DNA of 64,000 nt from Acidobacteriota bacterium (GTDB lineage: Bacteria; Acidobacteriota; Terriglobia; Bryobacterales; Bryobacteraceae). The notes beneath the pieces were generated by a model that saw nothing but the letters and a program-made list of their open reading frames with translations, was not told the origin of the DNA and did no database searches. The position numbers and the translations under genes are program-made. The stretch spans positions 310,001 to 374,000 of the forward strand of contig JAFKEE010000020.1 in NCBI GenBank assembly GCA_017307505.1, in the 5' to 3' direction. This document shows positions 36,098 to 44,801 of the stretch, one piece after another; within the stretch, counting starts at the first letter, position 1; each line of letters opens with the position of its first letter.

Positions 36098-36856
36098 CTA
36101 ACTCTGAGGAGTGCTCAATTCCAAACGACGCTCTAGCGGCCCAGATATAGCGACGCCATCATTCGCCAAAGACACGATCGACACCTCGTCGCTTAATGAT
36201 AGAGTGCGTCTAATAATTAGATTTAACTGTTCAGTCGGCCAATCCTGCGGCCTATAATGGCCAGAAACATTGTTCACAAAAACAATGTCCGGCATTGCAG
36301 AGCCGATAGGCCATCTGAATGCAACTTCGCCAGCAAGAGATACTGTCAAGCCTAAGTCCTCAGCCAGGATGGGATGGAAAGGCATCCGGGTCAGGTCGCC
36401 GTTCCCTACTAGCGCGGCGCGAACACTTTGGGGAATTAGGCAATACCGCCATTGGAAACTCATCCCCAAGACATAGATAAATTTATTGAAGAGGTATTGA
36501 TGATCAGGTATAAATACAAGGCGGTCCCGAATGGCAGACCGGAACCGGGCAGATGCAAGCCGATATTCGACCTCATAGGCACCACGCGGGAACGAGTAAC
36601 AATACCGTTGAGGCTGAGAGATGGCTCGACGTCGGATCCCGGCAACACCTTCAGCACCGAAGGTCAAGCGAGAAATCTCGCGCAAAGTCGAGAGAATAAT
36701 CTTCCGAAATTCTGCAGCTACACTATCATCCTGCAACAAGAGTGCGAGTTTCAGGTAATTGTAATGGGTCAATACGGTGTTTGTATCCCCAAACGAACGC
36801 CTGGCATCGAGAAGCCTCTCCTCGATAAGAGCCAGTTGCGTTTGGAGGGTGGGCAT
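36098..36856 (-). CDS. Hypothetical protein with C-terminal GHYRP motif
   Basis: A 252-residue protein starting MPTLQTQLALIEERLLDARR. The frame opens at 36907 with a TTG, but the ATG at 36856 gives a cleaner start; neither has a strong ribosome site. The N-terminal half is helical. The C-terminal half has PDIVFVNNVSGHYRPQDW, a VSGHYRP motif that recalls the C-termini of some polymorphic effector proteins, though I cannot assign a family. It lies between a small-peptide gene and the duplicated MazG-C-like gene, with 22 bases to the latter. An enzymatic or effector role within a small operon is inference. Confidence 0.55.
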   Translation of the reverse strand: MPTLQTQLALIEERLLDARRSFGDTNTVLTHYNYLKLALLLQDDSVAAEFRKIILSTLREISRLTFGAEGVAGIRRRAISQPQRYCYSFPRGAYEVEYRLASARFRSAIRDRLVFIPDHQYLFNKFIYVLGMSFQWRYCLIPQSVRAALVGNGDLTRMPFHPILAEDLGLTVSLAGEVAFRWPIGSAMPDIVFVNNVSGHYRPQDWPTEQLNLIIRRTLSLSDEVSIVSLANDGVAISGPLERRLELSTPQS

Positions 36857-36995
36857 TGTCGGGCTCACAGAGGTCGCAGGCAACCACCGAATTGACCGGA
36901 AACTCAAAGGCCGTCAACTAAATACTCTTTCGCTTCCCATCTCCGTGCGGATGCAGTCAGAACTGGGCACGCGGATGGCGGGCGAAGAGCGAGAC

Positions 36996-37178
36996 CTATT
37001 TCCAGTTTTGAGCGGCCCAGGAGGACCCCTTTCCTGTAGAAGTGGGAATCTCGTATTTGCTGTTCTCCACCTCAATGGCTGTGTCCCGCAATAACACGGC
37101 TAGTTTTTCGGCGAAAGTATCAATTTCTGGTGCGGATGACGTCTGCACATCAGCGAACTGGATAGTCCCAGGTTCCAT
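36996..37178 (-). CDS. 60-residue peptide leading the MazG-C-like operon
   Basis: A 60-residue protein starting MEPGTIQFADVQTSSAPEID. A strong AGAGGAGG ribosome site lies about 11 bases upstream of the ATG at 37178. A longer frame reaches 37412, but its upstream part reads as random sequence. The peptide has an acidic helical middle (DTFAEKLAVLLRDTAIEVE) and ends SSWAAQNWK. It could be a small regulatory or substrate peptide for the two downstream genes; the gap to the next start is about 140 bases. No family recognised. Confidence 0.5.
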   Translation of the reverse strand: MEPGTIQFADVQTSSAPEIDTFAEKLAVLLRDTAIEVENSKYEIPTSTGKGSSWAAQNWK

Positions 37179-37671
37179 GGCTTGAGAATCCTCCTCTATA
37201 GACAACGCGGACGGTCGCCCACGTATCGGAACAGTATACAGCATTTGGCAACCGAGCTTTCTGCCACAATCCGCCCTTGCTCTAGGGACTGGCGAGCATG
37301 GCGCATCGTCGGCAATCTGCCCGAAGAACGTTGACGCTGCAGCAGCACCAACCCGTCTACACACACATCCAAAGGGCCTGGCACCCTCGATGTCGACTCT
37401 TCCGGAGCACAAAAACCGTGAATAAGGGACACCAGTAGCCGAGGACGACCGAGGGAAACGGAAACATTAACCTTCTTCGATACAAGCAATGTCCTCACCT
37501 AAACGAAGAGCCAAGGAGTCAATCGGTTTACGTCAGTTGCCGTGGAAGCAATTCCGCGCGTTGAGGTCGAACAACTCATTATGGTAAACCGAAGTAGCTG
37601 CGGCCGGTCTCTACACAACAATGATCGATCGGCGAAGCCTTGCGGCCAGCGAGCGAGGAGAGCTACAGAAG
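37179..37671. other. Divergent intergenic region
   Basis: About 490 bases between the small-peptide gene and the DUF349 gene, expected to carry both promoters. Open frames on both strands lack ribosome sites and look random. No strong palindrome seen. Confidence 0.35.
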
Positions 37672-38775
37672 ATGACCGACCAAGAACTGAATAGAAGAAT
37701 TTCACAGCTTGAGATGCTCGTCCGACGTGCCGAAACCAGCCGCGATCCCGAGGTGATCAGGGAAACATCCACCCTTATCAAGGAGGTCGGCTCCGCATTC
37801 CGAGGTATTCGTTACCCAACGGCCGCCGAGCATAACGCCGCGTGGGACCGTTTTTCGTCCATCTCGAAGGCTTACCATGAGGAGCGTGAGAAACGGCGCG
37901 AAGAGTGGAAGAGGCGGGCAAGCGTCTCCGAGGATCTGAAAGGGGAAATTGTCAGGATGGCCCAGGCCAGTTGGCCCCATCCGGACGGTTTCGAAGATGC
38001 AGTGATGATGCTGATTGGGATCACGCCTGTCATTTTTGCCGCCAAATTTGCCCTTCACATGCTCACGTTCGGCCTGTTCCCGATGATTGGAGCCGAACTC
38101 AGCAGGAAGGACGAACTCCAACGGGCGAGTCGGAATCTGAGAGAAGCTTGGGCACATTTCACTGAGAACAAATCTGGATTGACTCGCGAGGACAAGAATG
38201 AAGTCTTTCAGGTCCTCAACCGCGTACAGGGCGAGGTTGATAAGGAGTGGGGCAAGTGGAAAGAAGAGAAGCAGACCGAGAAGGAGCAGAATGAGCGCCA
38301 GTATCGCAGATGCCAAGAGCGAAAGCAGGCATTGATAGAAGAAGCCGAAACCCTGTTGGCGGATGTATCGTCAGCAGAGAGCAGCTCAAAGGCGAAATCT
38401 CTCCAGGCTGAATGGAAGACTGTGGGCTACGCTGGCAAGGATTACGAGCGCGACCTCGTATCGCGCTTCCGCAGTGTCATGGATGAGTTCTTTGAGGCTA
38501 GAAAGCACCTGTTTGAGCAGAAGCGAGAACAGTTCCAGGAGCGCGAGCGTGAATTTGAACGTCGCAGGGAAGAGAAAGAACGATTGATCGAGGAGGCTGA
38601 GGAACTTGCCATTGACGTAACATCAAGAAGCAACGTTGAACGTGCCAAACAATTGCAAGGCGAATGGAAGGAAGTTGGTTATGCAGGTCGCGATCATGAA
38701 GAGACGTTGTGGATTCGATTTCGATCCGCGATTGACGGCTTCTTTCAGGCGCGGAAGGCGCATTACGAGCGCTAG
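37672..38775 (+). CDS. DUF349-repeat protein with hydrophobic segment and coiled coils
   Basis: A 367-residue protein. The ATG at 37672 is preferred because GAGGAGAG lies about 9 bases upstream; the frame opens at 37621. It has an N-terminal coiled coil (LNRRISQLEMLVRRAETS), a hydrophobic segment at about 105-140 (VMMLIGITPVIFAAKFALHM), a charged coiled coil, then two DUF349 repeats (LQAEWKTVGYAGKDYERD...RFRSVMDEFFEAR and LQGEWKEVGYAGRDHEET...RFRSAIDGFFQAR). DUF349 proteins are poorly understood; some bind nucleic acids or ribosomes. It is divergent from the three-gene cassette in the island and could belong to the same accessory module. Confidence 0.75.
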   Translation: MTDQELNRRISQLEMLVRRAETSRDPEVIRETSTLIKEVGSAFRGIRYPTAAEHNAAWDRFSSISKAYHEEREKRREEWKRRASVSEDLKGEIVRMAQASWPHPDGFEDAVMMLIGITPVIFAAKFALHMLTFGLFPMIGAELSRKDELQRASRNLREAWAHFTENKSGLTREDKNEVFQVLNRVQGEVDKEWGKWKEEKQTEKEQNERQYRRCQERKQALIEEAETLLADVSSAESSSKAKSLQAEWKTVGYAGKDYERDLVSRFRSVMDEFFEARKHLFEQKREQFQEREREFERRREEKERLIEEAEELAIDVTSRSNVERAKQLQGEWKEVGYAGRDHEETLWIRFRSAIDGFFQARKAHYER

Positions 38776-38984
38776 AGGACAGCTTGGTTATCGGGAGTCT
38801 ATGGCGACTATGCGGCAGTTATAATGCGGGGACGAGCTACCCCTAAGCCGTTCTGATGTGGTAACTCCAATTGGACGGTGGGCGCAATAGTTAGCGCCAG
38901 ATTCAGCCGAATGAAGCCATAGGTGGCTCAGCAATTCCAGAGCTGCCGACAACTGTGCGGACACCGTACCCCCTCGCCCTTGCT
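38776..38984. other. Short gap inside the island
   Basis: No gene, repeat or RNA recognised between the DUF349 gene and the S41 peptidase remnant. Confidence 0.4.
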
Positions 38985-39236
38985 CTATGGAACGTGCACG
39001 TCTGGCTTGATCCCGCTGCCTTCAAAACGTTATCGATTCCATATTCGATACTCCGCTTTCGGCATTACAAGCATATATCCAGCTCACACCTTTGCTCCCG
39101 ATCCCGGAATTAGCCTGCCTGCGGTTTCCGTCCCTGCGATTCTCCCGAGTCGATTCTCCGAAGCGAACGCGGCGACCATTTCACCAGCGCTGATCGTGTG
39201 CTCGTTGACGAGGAGCGCAACGTGACCGTGCCATTT
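38985..39236 (-). pseudogene. Decayed S41-family (tail-specific) peptidase C-terminal fragment
   Basis: One minus-strand frame reads KWHGHVALLVNEHTISAGEM, VAAFASENRLGRIAGTETAG, RLIPGSGAKV, stop, AGYMLVMPKAEYRIWNR, stop, RFEGSGIKPDVHVP, stop. This follows the S41 protease catalytic core (VALLVNEHTASAGE, with the catalytic Ser in SAGE; G(T)xTAGR; ending EGxGIxPDVxVP). Three in-frame stops, all different codons (TGA, TAA, TAG), and the missing N-terminal part show a pseudogene. It lies just inside the tRNA-Gly end of the island. Confidence 0.75.
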
Positions 39237-39295
39237 CTTCCGGCCCAGCCCTTCCGCCGCTTGACCTTGGATTCACTCTAAGTTATTGAAGGGAT

Positions 39296-39370
39296 TGGAG
39301 CGGGAGACCGGGATCGAACCGGCGACGTTCAGCTTGGGAAGCTGACATTCTACCACTGAATTACTCCCGC
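39296..39370 (-). tRNA. tRNA-Gly (CCC)
   Basis: A 75-base cloverleaf with acceptor GCGGGAG / CTCCCGC, D-arm TTCAGTGGTAGAA, anticodon loop TTCCCAA (anticodon CCC), T-arm GCCGGTTCGATCCCGGT and an encoded CCA. Its 3' end faces the 31.6-39.3 kb island, the usual geometry for tRNA-targeted integration, although I did not find a second copy of its 3' end. Confidence 0.95.
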
Positions 39371-39416
39371 TCTTGGGAGAGACACCACCAGAATAACAGA
39401 TCTCGTCAAGGGAGCA

Positions 39417-40856
39417 TTAGCGTACCAACGGGTCCTCTACCCAGGGGGGCGTTGCGTCGATCAGACGGCCCAACTCGGGGTCCACACGGTCCATTTCCAC
39501 CTTCATCCGCCAGGCGATGTCGCGGTAGCTGAAGTGGCCCTTCACCCCGCTCCGTAGCTTGGAGATGTACTCCGCTTCGGCGAAATCCATCTTGAACAGG
39601 AACCGGCCCTTGGCCGCAAAAGGCAACAGATAGTGCGCCGCTTCGCCCGGCAGGCGGCCGGCCGTCTCCCGCGCGTCGCCCAGGGCGTCCGTGTAGACCG
39701 ATTCGAGACCCGCTTCCACCAGACCCTGGGGCACCGAAAAGCCGTGCTGCCAGGTGAAGGCTTGGCGCGTCTGGTGACAGCGGCGGTGGCGGTGCATGTC
39801 CCGGTAGGCGCCGATGTCGACCAGCATGTCGAAGGCGTACGGTCCGCCCCGGAACTCGCGCAGCAGTTCGTCGCGGCGCGACCGGGTTTTCAGCGCAACA
39901 TCCAGCACTTCCGCCTGGCGGGCCCGGCTCCAGCCGCTCAGCAGTTCGTGCAGTTCCTGGAACGGCCGGTCCGTTACGGCGTAGAGCAGCGTGGCCGCGA
40001 TGTCCACGAGAGGGTCTGTTGTCTTGGTGAGGACCACGGCCTCCGGCACGGCTCCCGAGGCGGCCGGGAGGTTCTGCGCCGCCCACTGCACCAGGTCCGC
40101 CTTCGCCTGACCAGGGTAGGGATCCGGATCCACATACTTGGCCAGCGTCGGCGCCAGCGGCTCTTCCTGGCCGTCGGCACGCCAGGAGCAATGGGGTACC
40201 TCGGCGCACGAGCGCGCGGCCTCTTCGGCGACCGACCGGACTTCGGCGTATTCAGAACTGCGCATGCGCCGGATCTGCTTCTCCAGGGTGCGGATGCTGG
40301 TGACCTGCCCGGCTCCGGTGGGGATGCCGAGGAACAGGACGTAGCGGGCGACGTCGAAGGCCCGGGCGGCGATGTTGCGCTGGTAGGCCTCCGGCTTCAT
40401 GGAATCCGGACGGGGCAGTTTGACGGAGAGGGCTTCCACCATGCGGCCGTGGATGGTCCGGTAGGTGTCGAGCAGGCGGCGTCCGGCGGCCTGGTAGGTC
40501 TCGGTCTGGGCGGCATCCAGTCCGGGCGGCGTCACAAAGCCGGAGCGGGAGAAGTCCTGATAGCGGGAAGAGCGCGCCTGGCCGTCCCAAAGCTGCTCGT
40601 CCTCGATCTCGATGGCGGCAATCTCGCTGACGCCTTCCCAGGAGAGGGCCACGTGGCCGAGATCGGCGATGGAGGCGTGGCCGTACTGGAAGTAGAAGCT
40701 CTCAAGGAATTTGGAGGAATCGTGGGTCCGCACCCAGTCGATGGACTGCTGGATGGAGTCCGGCGACCGGCTGTAGCGGGCCAGGGCGTAGGCCAGTTTC
40801 TCGGGCGGCATCGGCCCGACGGTGATCACGCGTCGTGGTGCTGGTTCGTTGGGCAA
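39417..40856 (-). CDS. thyX: FAD-dependent thymidylate synthase-like protein (ThyX), double-length
   Basis: A 479-residue protein about twice the length of classical ThyX. The first half has the ThyX-like block [20 protein letters not shown] and SSRYQDF, the second half has [16 protein letters not shown], close to the RHRxxxSxxxxS flavin/dUMP motif but without its serine pattern, and [18 protein letters not shown]. It resembles the extended ThyX homologues of Acidobacteriota and related phyla. The reaction would be dUMP to dTMP using methylenetetrahydrofolate and FAD. Divergent dut lies 26 bases away, linking dUTP to dUMP and then to dTMP. Whether both halves form one active site is unclear. 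Confidence 0.8.
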   Translation of the reverse strand: MPNEPAPRRVITVGPMPPEKLAYALARYSRSPDSIQQSIDWVRTHDSSKFLESFYFQYGHASIADLGHVALSWEGVSEIAAIEIEDEQLWDGQARSSRYQDFSRSGFVTPPGLDAAQTETYQAAGRRLLDTYRTIHGRMVEALSVKLPRPDSMKPEAYQRNIAARAFDVARYVLFLGIPTGAGQVTSIRTLEKQIRRMRSSEYAEVRSVAEEAARSCAEVPHCSWRADGQEEPLAPTLAKYVDPDPYPGQAKADLVQWAAQNLPAASGAVPEAVVLTKTTDPLVDIAATLLYAVTDRPFQELHELLSGWSRARQAEVLDVALKTRSRRDELLREFRGGPYAFDMLVDIGAYRDMHRHRRCHQTRQAFTWQHGFSVPQGLVEAGLESVYTDALGDARETAGRLPGEAAHYLLPFAAKGRFLFKMDFAEAEYISKLRSGVKGHFSYRDIAWRMKVEMDRVDPELGRLIDATPPWVEDPLVR

Positions 40857-40882
40857 ACAGCTATGATAGCGAACACAAGATC

Positions 40883-41314
40883 ATGAAGATTCGTATCCAC
40901 CGGCTGCATGCCGATGCGGAATTGCCCGTCTATGCGCACGGCGCGGCGGAAGACGCGGGCATGGACCTGAAATCCCTGGAAGATGTCGTCCTGGAGCCCA
41001 ACCAGCCGGCGCTGGTGCCTACCGGCCTCTCCATCGAGCTGCCGCCCGGCTACGAAGCCCAGCTCCGGCCCCGCAGCGGCCTGGCCCTGCGGCATGCGAT
41101 TACGCTGCCGAACGCTCCGGCTACGATTGACCCCGGCTATCGGGGCGAGATCCGGGTGATCCTGCTGAACCTGGGCACCGCTCCGTATCGGGTCGTGAAG
41201 GGGGACCGGATCGCCCAGATGGTGATCGCGCGCTATGAGGCGATTGAGTGGGAAGAGGGCGGATTGAACGAGTCGACCCGGGGTGCGGGCGGATTCGGTT
41301 CCAGTGGAAGGTAA
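40883..41314 (+). CDS. dut: dUTP diphosphatase
   Basis: A 143-residue trimeric dUTPase converting dUTP to dUMP and pyrophosphate. All five motifs are present in order: [44 protein letters not shown] and [11 protein letters not shown], which folds over the neighbouring subunit. The frame opens at 40835, but MKIRIHRLH at 40883 is the normal N-terminus. It is divergent from the ThyX-like gene, with a control region of only 26 bases between them. Confidence 0.95.
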   Translation: MKIRIHRLHADAELPVYAHGAAEDAGMDLKSLEDVVLEPNQPALVPTGLSIELPPGYEAQLRPRSGLALRHAITLPNAPATIDPGYRGEIRVILLNLGTAPYRVVKGDRIAQMVIARYEAIEWEEGGLNESTRGAGGFGSSGR

Positions 41315-41343
41315 CGGCCTGGTGGATGACAGCAGAGTGGGTT

Positions 41344-41419
41344 TGGTGGACGGCGTGGGATTCGAACCCACGACCCCCGCATTGCGAACGCGGTGCTCTC
41401 CCAACTGAGCTAGCCGCCC
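41344..41419 (-). tRNA. tRNA-Ala (CGC)
   Basis: A 76-base cloverleaf with acceptor GGGCGGC / GCCGTCC (one G-T pair), D-arm AGCTCAGTTGGGAGAGC, anticodon loop TTCGCAA (anticodon CGC), T-arm CGTGGGTTCGAATCCCACG, discriminator A and encoded CCA. Confidence 0.95.
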
Positions 41420-41491
41420 ACGCGTGCTGTCTTTCTCAATATACCACGTCATTTTCCGGATGGCCCGCCGGGTACAATCAAAGTGAGACTT

Positions 41492-42169
41492 ATGGAGTCA
41501 CAGAACCTGGAACAGACCCTCGACAAGATGCGCCGCGACTGGGACGAGCGCGCCCGGGAGAACGCCCGCTTCTATGTCAACACGGAACGCACGGACTGGA
41601 CCGATCAGGACTTCTACGCCTCGGGTGAGCGCACCTTCGCGGAAGAGATTCTGACGGACCTCACGAACATCTGCCAGGGCAAGGATCCGCGGCAGATGCG
41701 GGTTCTGGAGATCGGCTGCGGCGCGGGCCGGGTGACGCGGGCGCTGTCCAAGTACTTCGGCGAAGTGCATGCGGTGGATGTAAGCGGCGAAATGGTGGCC
41801 CTGGCGACCGAAGCGGTGAAGCCGTTCCCCGGCGCGCACGTCTACCAGAACAACGGCATGGATCTTTCCGTGATCCCGGCCACCGACTTCGATTTCGCCT
41901 TCTCCACCATCGTCTTCCAGCACATCCCCAGCCGCGAAGTGATCTACAACTACGTGGCGGAAGTGAGCCGGCTGCTGCGGCCCGGCGCCCTGTTCAAGTT
42001 CCAGGTGCAAGGCGACCCGACGCTGCAGACGGAGATCGACGACACCTGGCTGGGCGTGCCGTTCTCTGACGAGCAGGCCGTGGAAATGGCGGAGAAGTGC
42101 GGCTTTGAGCCTCGCTACCGGCATGGCGCGGGGCAGCAGTATTTCTGGCTCTGGTTCTTTAAGCGCTAG
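41492..42169 (+). CDS. Class I SAM-dependent methyltransferase
   Basis: A 225-residue Rossmann-type methyltransferase. Motif I is VLEIGCGAGRVTRAL, the acidic end of strand 2 is VHAVDVSGEMV, and motif IV/post-I includes FAFSTIVFQHIPSREVI; the C-terminus has the LLRPGALFKFQVQG strand. The ATG at 41492 is preferred to a GTG at 41483. The substrate cannot be predicted. An N-terminal helical cap (MRRDWDERARENARFYVN) is typical of small-molecule methyltransferases. Confidence 0.85.
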   Translation: MESQNLEQTLDKMRRDWDERARENARFYVNTERTDWTDQDFYASGERTFAEEILTDLTNICQGKDPRQMRVLEIGCGAGRVTRALSKYFGEVHAVDVSGEMVALATEAVKPFPGAHVYQNNGMDLSVIPATDFDFAFSTIVFQHIPSREVIYNYVAEVSRLLRPGALFKFQVQGDPTLQTEIDDTWLGVPFSDEQAVEMAEKCGFEPRYRHGAGQQYFWLWFFKR

Positions 42170-42216
42170 TTCGCCTGCGGCTGGAAGTCGCGCAGCGGGA
42201 CTTCTGCCCCTGCCCG

Positions 42217-42987
42217 TCAGCGGGCCGATTTGGGCGCCATGCGCCAGCGGGTGCCATTGGGCTGGTAGGCGATCTTCAAGAGCTCATCCAGGGCGTAGCG
42301 GATGTGCTGGCGGATCGCCTCGTCGGCCACCAGAACGTCGCTGGAGCACAGAGCCTCGGCCAGCTCCGAGTGATAGCGGGGCGGCAGCGGATGCACCTGC
42401 GCCGCGGTATCGGACAACCAGCTGAACAACAGATCCTGCTCCCGTTCAATCGACTGCCGGAGGAGAGCGCAGCCTCCGATTTCGGCGACCCGGAGGTGGA
42501 ACTTCACGTGGTAGACGCGGACGGAAAGGCGGAACTCGTGATCGGTATCGGAGCCGTCGCAGCAGGCGTAGAGGTGATCCAGGTGCTTCGCCATCCGCAG
42601 GATCTCGGCCTTGTCCTTGGGCGTGGCGCGCTCGGCGAAGAGGCGGGCGGACTGGCTTTCCAGCGCCTCGCGCAGCAGGTAGCGATCCTTCACTTCGTCC
42701 CGGGTGGGGGTCCGGACACGGGTACCGACGCGCGGCCGGCTCTCCAGCAGGCCGTCGTTGACCAGCCGCTGTAAGGCCTCGGCGACCGGCAGCAGGCTCA
42801 TGCCGAACTCGTCGGCCAGTCTACGCCGGGAAAGCGCGGCTCCGGGGGGATAGTCTCCTTTGAGGATCCGCTCTCTCACCAGACGGTAAGCTTTTTGCGC
42901 CAGAGTGTTTTCCTGGCGCACCGCGCGCACCGCCTGTTCCGTCTGGGGACCGCGAACGGGTTGGGTGCGAGCGGGTTGCATGCTCAT
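42217..42987 (-). CDS. GntR-family regulator, FCD subfamily
   Basis: A 256-residue regulator with a winged helix (KAYRLVRERILKGDYPPGAAL, RRLADEFGMSLLPVAEALQRL, wing LESRPRVGTRVRTPT) and a helical FCD domain. A basic N-terminal tail of about 28 residues precedes the helix-turn-helix. The stop is convergent with the methyltransferase gene. The start lies just upstream of, and probably outside, the tatC/tatA unit, whose last gene ends 20 bases upstream of it. The target is unknown. Confidence 0.88.
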   Translation of the reverse strand: MSMQPARTQPVRGPQTEQAVRAVRQENTLAQKAYRLVRERILKGDYPPGAALSRRRLADEFGMSLLPVAEALQRLVNDGLLESRPRVGTRVRTPTRDEVKDRYLLREALESQSARLFAERATPKDKAEILRMAKHLDHLYACCDGSDTDHEFRLSVRVYHVKFHLRVAEIGGCALLRQSIEREQDLLFSWLSDTAAQVHPLPPRYHSELAEALCSSDVLVADEAIRQHIRYALDELLKIAYQPNGTRWRMAPKSAR

Positions 42988-43006
42988 TCTGTTGCCAATG
43001 GGAAGT

Positions 43007-44149
43007 CTACTTCATTAGAAACGGCCATTTCCACAGCCAGTGGTAGCCATATTTCGTCAGGGCGAGCCAGAGGCCCCCTCCAATGAGCGCGGACAGCAGC
43101 AGCACACCGTACCAGACGCGATGCCACGGGAACTTGCGGCCTTCGCGGCTCAGCACCAGCAGATAGCTGGCAAACACGCCGGCGAAGTAGAGCAGAATCA
43201 TCGGCGCGGCGAAGATGGTGAGGTTCACGGCGTCGGGCGTCGGGGTGATGACCGCGGCCAGGATCACGATGATCAGGATGGCGTAGCGAGAGTGCGTCAG
43301 CAGGAAGCGGGGCGACGCGATGCGGAGCAGCGTGAGGAAGAAGATGAGGACCGGCAGCTCGAAGACGAGGGCCACGCCCAGAATCACGTTGACGAAAAGG
43401 TCTGTGTATTCGGTGATGGAGACCACCGGCTTCACACCGTGGCCCACACCGATGCCGAGCAGGAAGGCCAGGCCGAAGCGGAAGGCGACGAAGTAAGCAA
43501 ACGCGCCGCCGGCGATAAAGAGACCCGCAGTCCAGAAGATGAAGGGCATCGCCAGCCGGCGTTCCTTCTTGTAGAGGCCGGGCGCGATGAAGGCCCAGAC
43601 CTGGTAGAGGATCCACGGCGATGCGATGAACAGGGCGCAGATAACGGGGATCTTCACCCAGATGATGCTAAAGCCCTCGATGGGCGTGATCTGCGCGAGA
43701 TCTTCGGGCAAACCCAATTGTTTCAAGGCGCTGGCGGCGGGTTCGCGCACCGCGTCCCACAGCTTATCGGTATAGAACAGGCAGACGCCAAAAGCGACAC
43801 CAAGCCCCATGAGGGCGCGGATGATGCGGAAGCGCAGTTCTTCCAGGTGTTCCAGGAAGGACATGCGCAGCATGCCGTCGTCTTCTTCATCCTCCTCGTC
43901 GGGGTCGGAGGACTTGGGGGGTGCGGGCGGGGCTGGCGGCGTGGCCGCGGTGACAGGCGCCGGAGTAACGGCGGTGACCGGCGCTGTTTCCGCCGGGACC
44001 GCCGTCACTTCTTCAGCCAAACCATCTTCCTTGGCGTACGGGTCAAGATTCCCGGACGTAGATTCGGGCGTCAGACGCCCATCGTGCTCCGGGTCAAGCT
44101 CCGGACGTGGTTCTTGCGGGTCGTTTGTATGATCCGGCATTTCCGGCAT
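43007..44149 (-). CDS. tatC: Twin-arginine translocase subunit TatC with long acidic N-terminal extension
   Basis: A 380-residue integral membrane protein. The conserved TatC entry motif MSFLEHLEELRFRIIRAL begins only at about residue 96, followed by six membrane segments and the family LYKKERR / FVNVILGVALVFELPV loops. It binds the RR signal of folded exported proteins. The first 95 residues are an unusual Pro/Ala/Asp/Glu-rich extension (VTAVTPAPVTAATPPAPPAP, DPDEEDEEDDG). It follows tatA/B on the same strand. Two likely Tat substrates are in the window, the sialidase (15461) and the Gfo/Idh/MocA protein (44802). Confidence 0.93.
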   Translation of the reverse strand: MPEMPDHTNDPQEPRPELDPEHDGRLTPESTSGNLDPYAKEDGLAEEVTAVPAETAPVTAVTPAPVTAATPPAPPAPPKSSDPDEEDEEDDGMLRMSFLEHLEELRFRIIRALMGLGVAFGVCLFYTDKLWDAVREPAASALKQLGLPEDLAQITPIEGFSIIWVKIPVICALFIASPWILYQVWAFIAPGLYKKERRLAMPFIFWTAGLFIAGGAFAYFVAFRFGLAFLLGIGVGHGVKPVVSITEYTDLFVNVILGVALVFELPVLIFFLTLLRIASPRFLLTHSRYAILIIVILAAVITPTPDAVNLTIFAAPMILLYFAGVFASYLLVLSREGRKFPWHRVWYGVLLLSALIGGGLWLALTKYGYHWLWKWPFLMK

Positions 44150-44188
44150 TCGCGTACTGCTTGTTCCTGATTTGTGACCGGACTTGTG

Positions 44189-44698
44189 CTAGCGGGCTGC
44201 CGACGGCTCCGTGGAGGAACCTTCCAGCGGGGCAGAGTGCGTTGTGCCGGAAGTGGGCACGGCGCCTTCGGCCGCTTTCAAGTTTGGAGCCGCTTCGGCC
44301 ACCTCTGTGGCGGCCGCACCGGTGCTGTCAGCGCCCTGAGTTGCGGAAGCGCTTACGGCGGTAGAATCCGTGCTTGTCGTTGTTGACGCATCGCCCGACT
44401 CCGGATACCCATAGGCACCGTAATCGTACGACGAATCGTAGTTGTAGTAACTCGTGTCGTTGACCGTATCGTTGGTAATCTGAGCCAGCGACTCAGTTTC
44501 CTTGCGGATCTCCTGAGTCTCCTTCTCGAGATTCGCCATTTCGCGATGCCAGGTATCCTTCAAATCGTTGGAAGCCCGGCGGAACTCACTGATGGCCTTG
44601 GCGATGTTTTTGCCGACCTCGGGTAACTTCTTCGGCCCGAAGAGCAGCAGGACCAACACGAATATGACAAGGGTCTCTTGCCAGCCTAGCGGACCCAT
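44189..44698 (-). CDS. tatA: Tat translocase subunit TatA/TatB
   Basis: A 169-residue protein with a short N-terminal membrane helix (QETLVIFVLVLLLFGPKKLP), the FG hinge, an amphipathic helix (EVGKNIAKAISEFRRASNDL) and a long polar tail rich in Ser/Thr/Ala/Tyr. The FGPKKLPEVG form is TatA-like, while the long helix resembles TatB; with no second copy here it may serve both roles. It is 39 bases upstream of tatC and co-transcribed with it. Confidence 0.9.
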   Translation of the reverse strand: MGPLGWQETLVIFVLVLLLFGPKKLPEVGKNIAKAISEFRRASNDLKDTWHREMANLEKETQEIRKETESLAQITNDTVNDTSYYNYDSSYDYGAYGYPESGDASTTTSTDSTAVSASATQGADSTGAAATEVAEAAPNLKAAEGAVPTSGTTHSAPLEGSSTEPSAAR

Positions 44699-44801
44699 CC
44701 AGGGAACTCCTTCTCGACCTTATCTATCAGAGATGATAGCGAACCCCGGGAACCCGCTCAACCATCGTCCGGCAGGGCGGCCCACCTTCGCCTCGGCTCT
44801 A

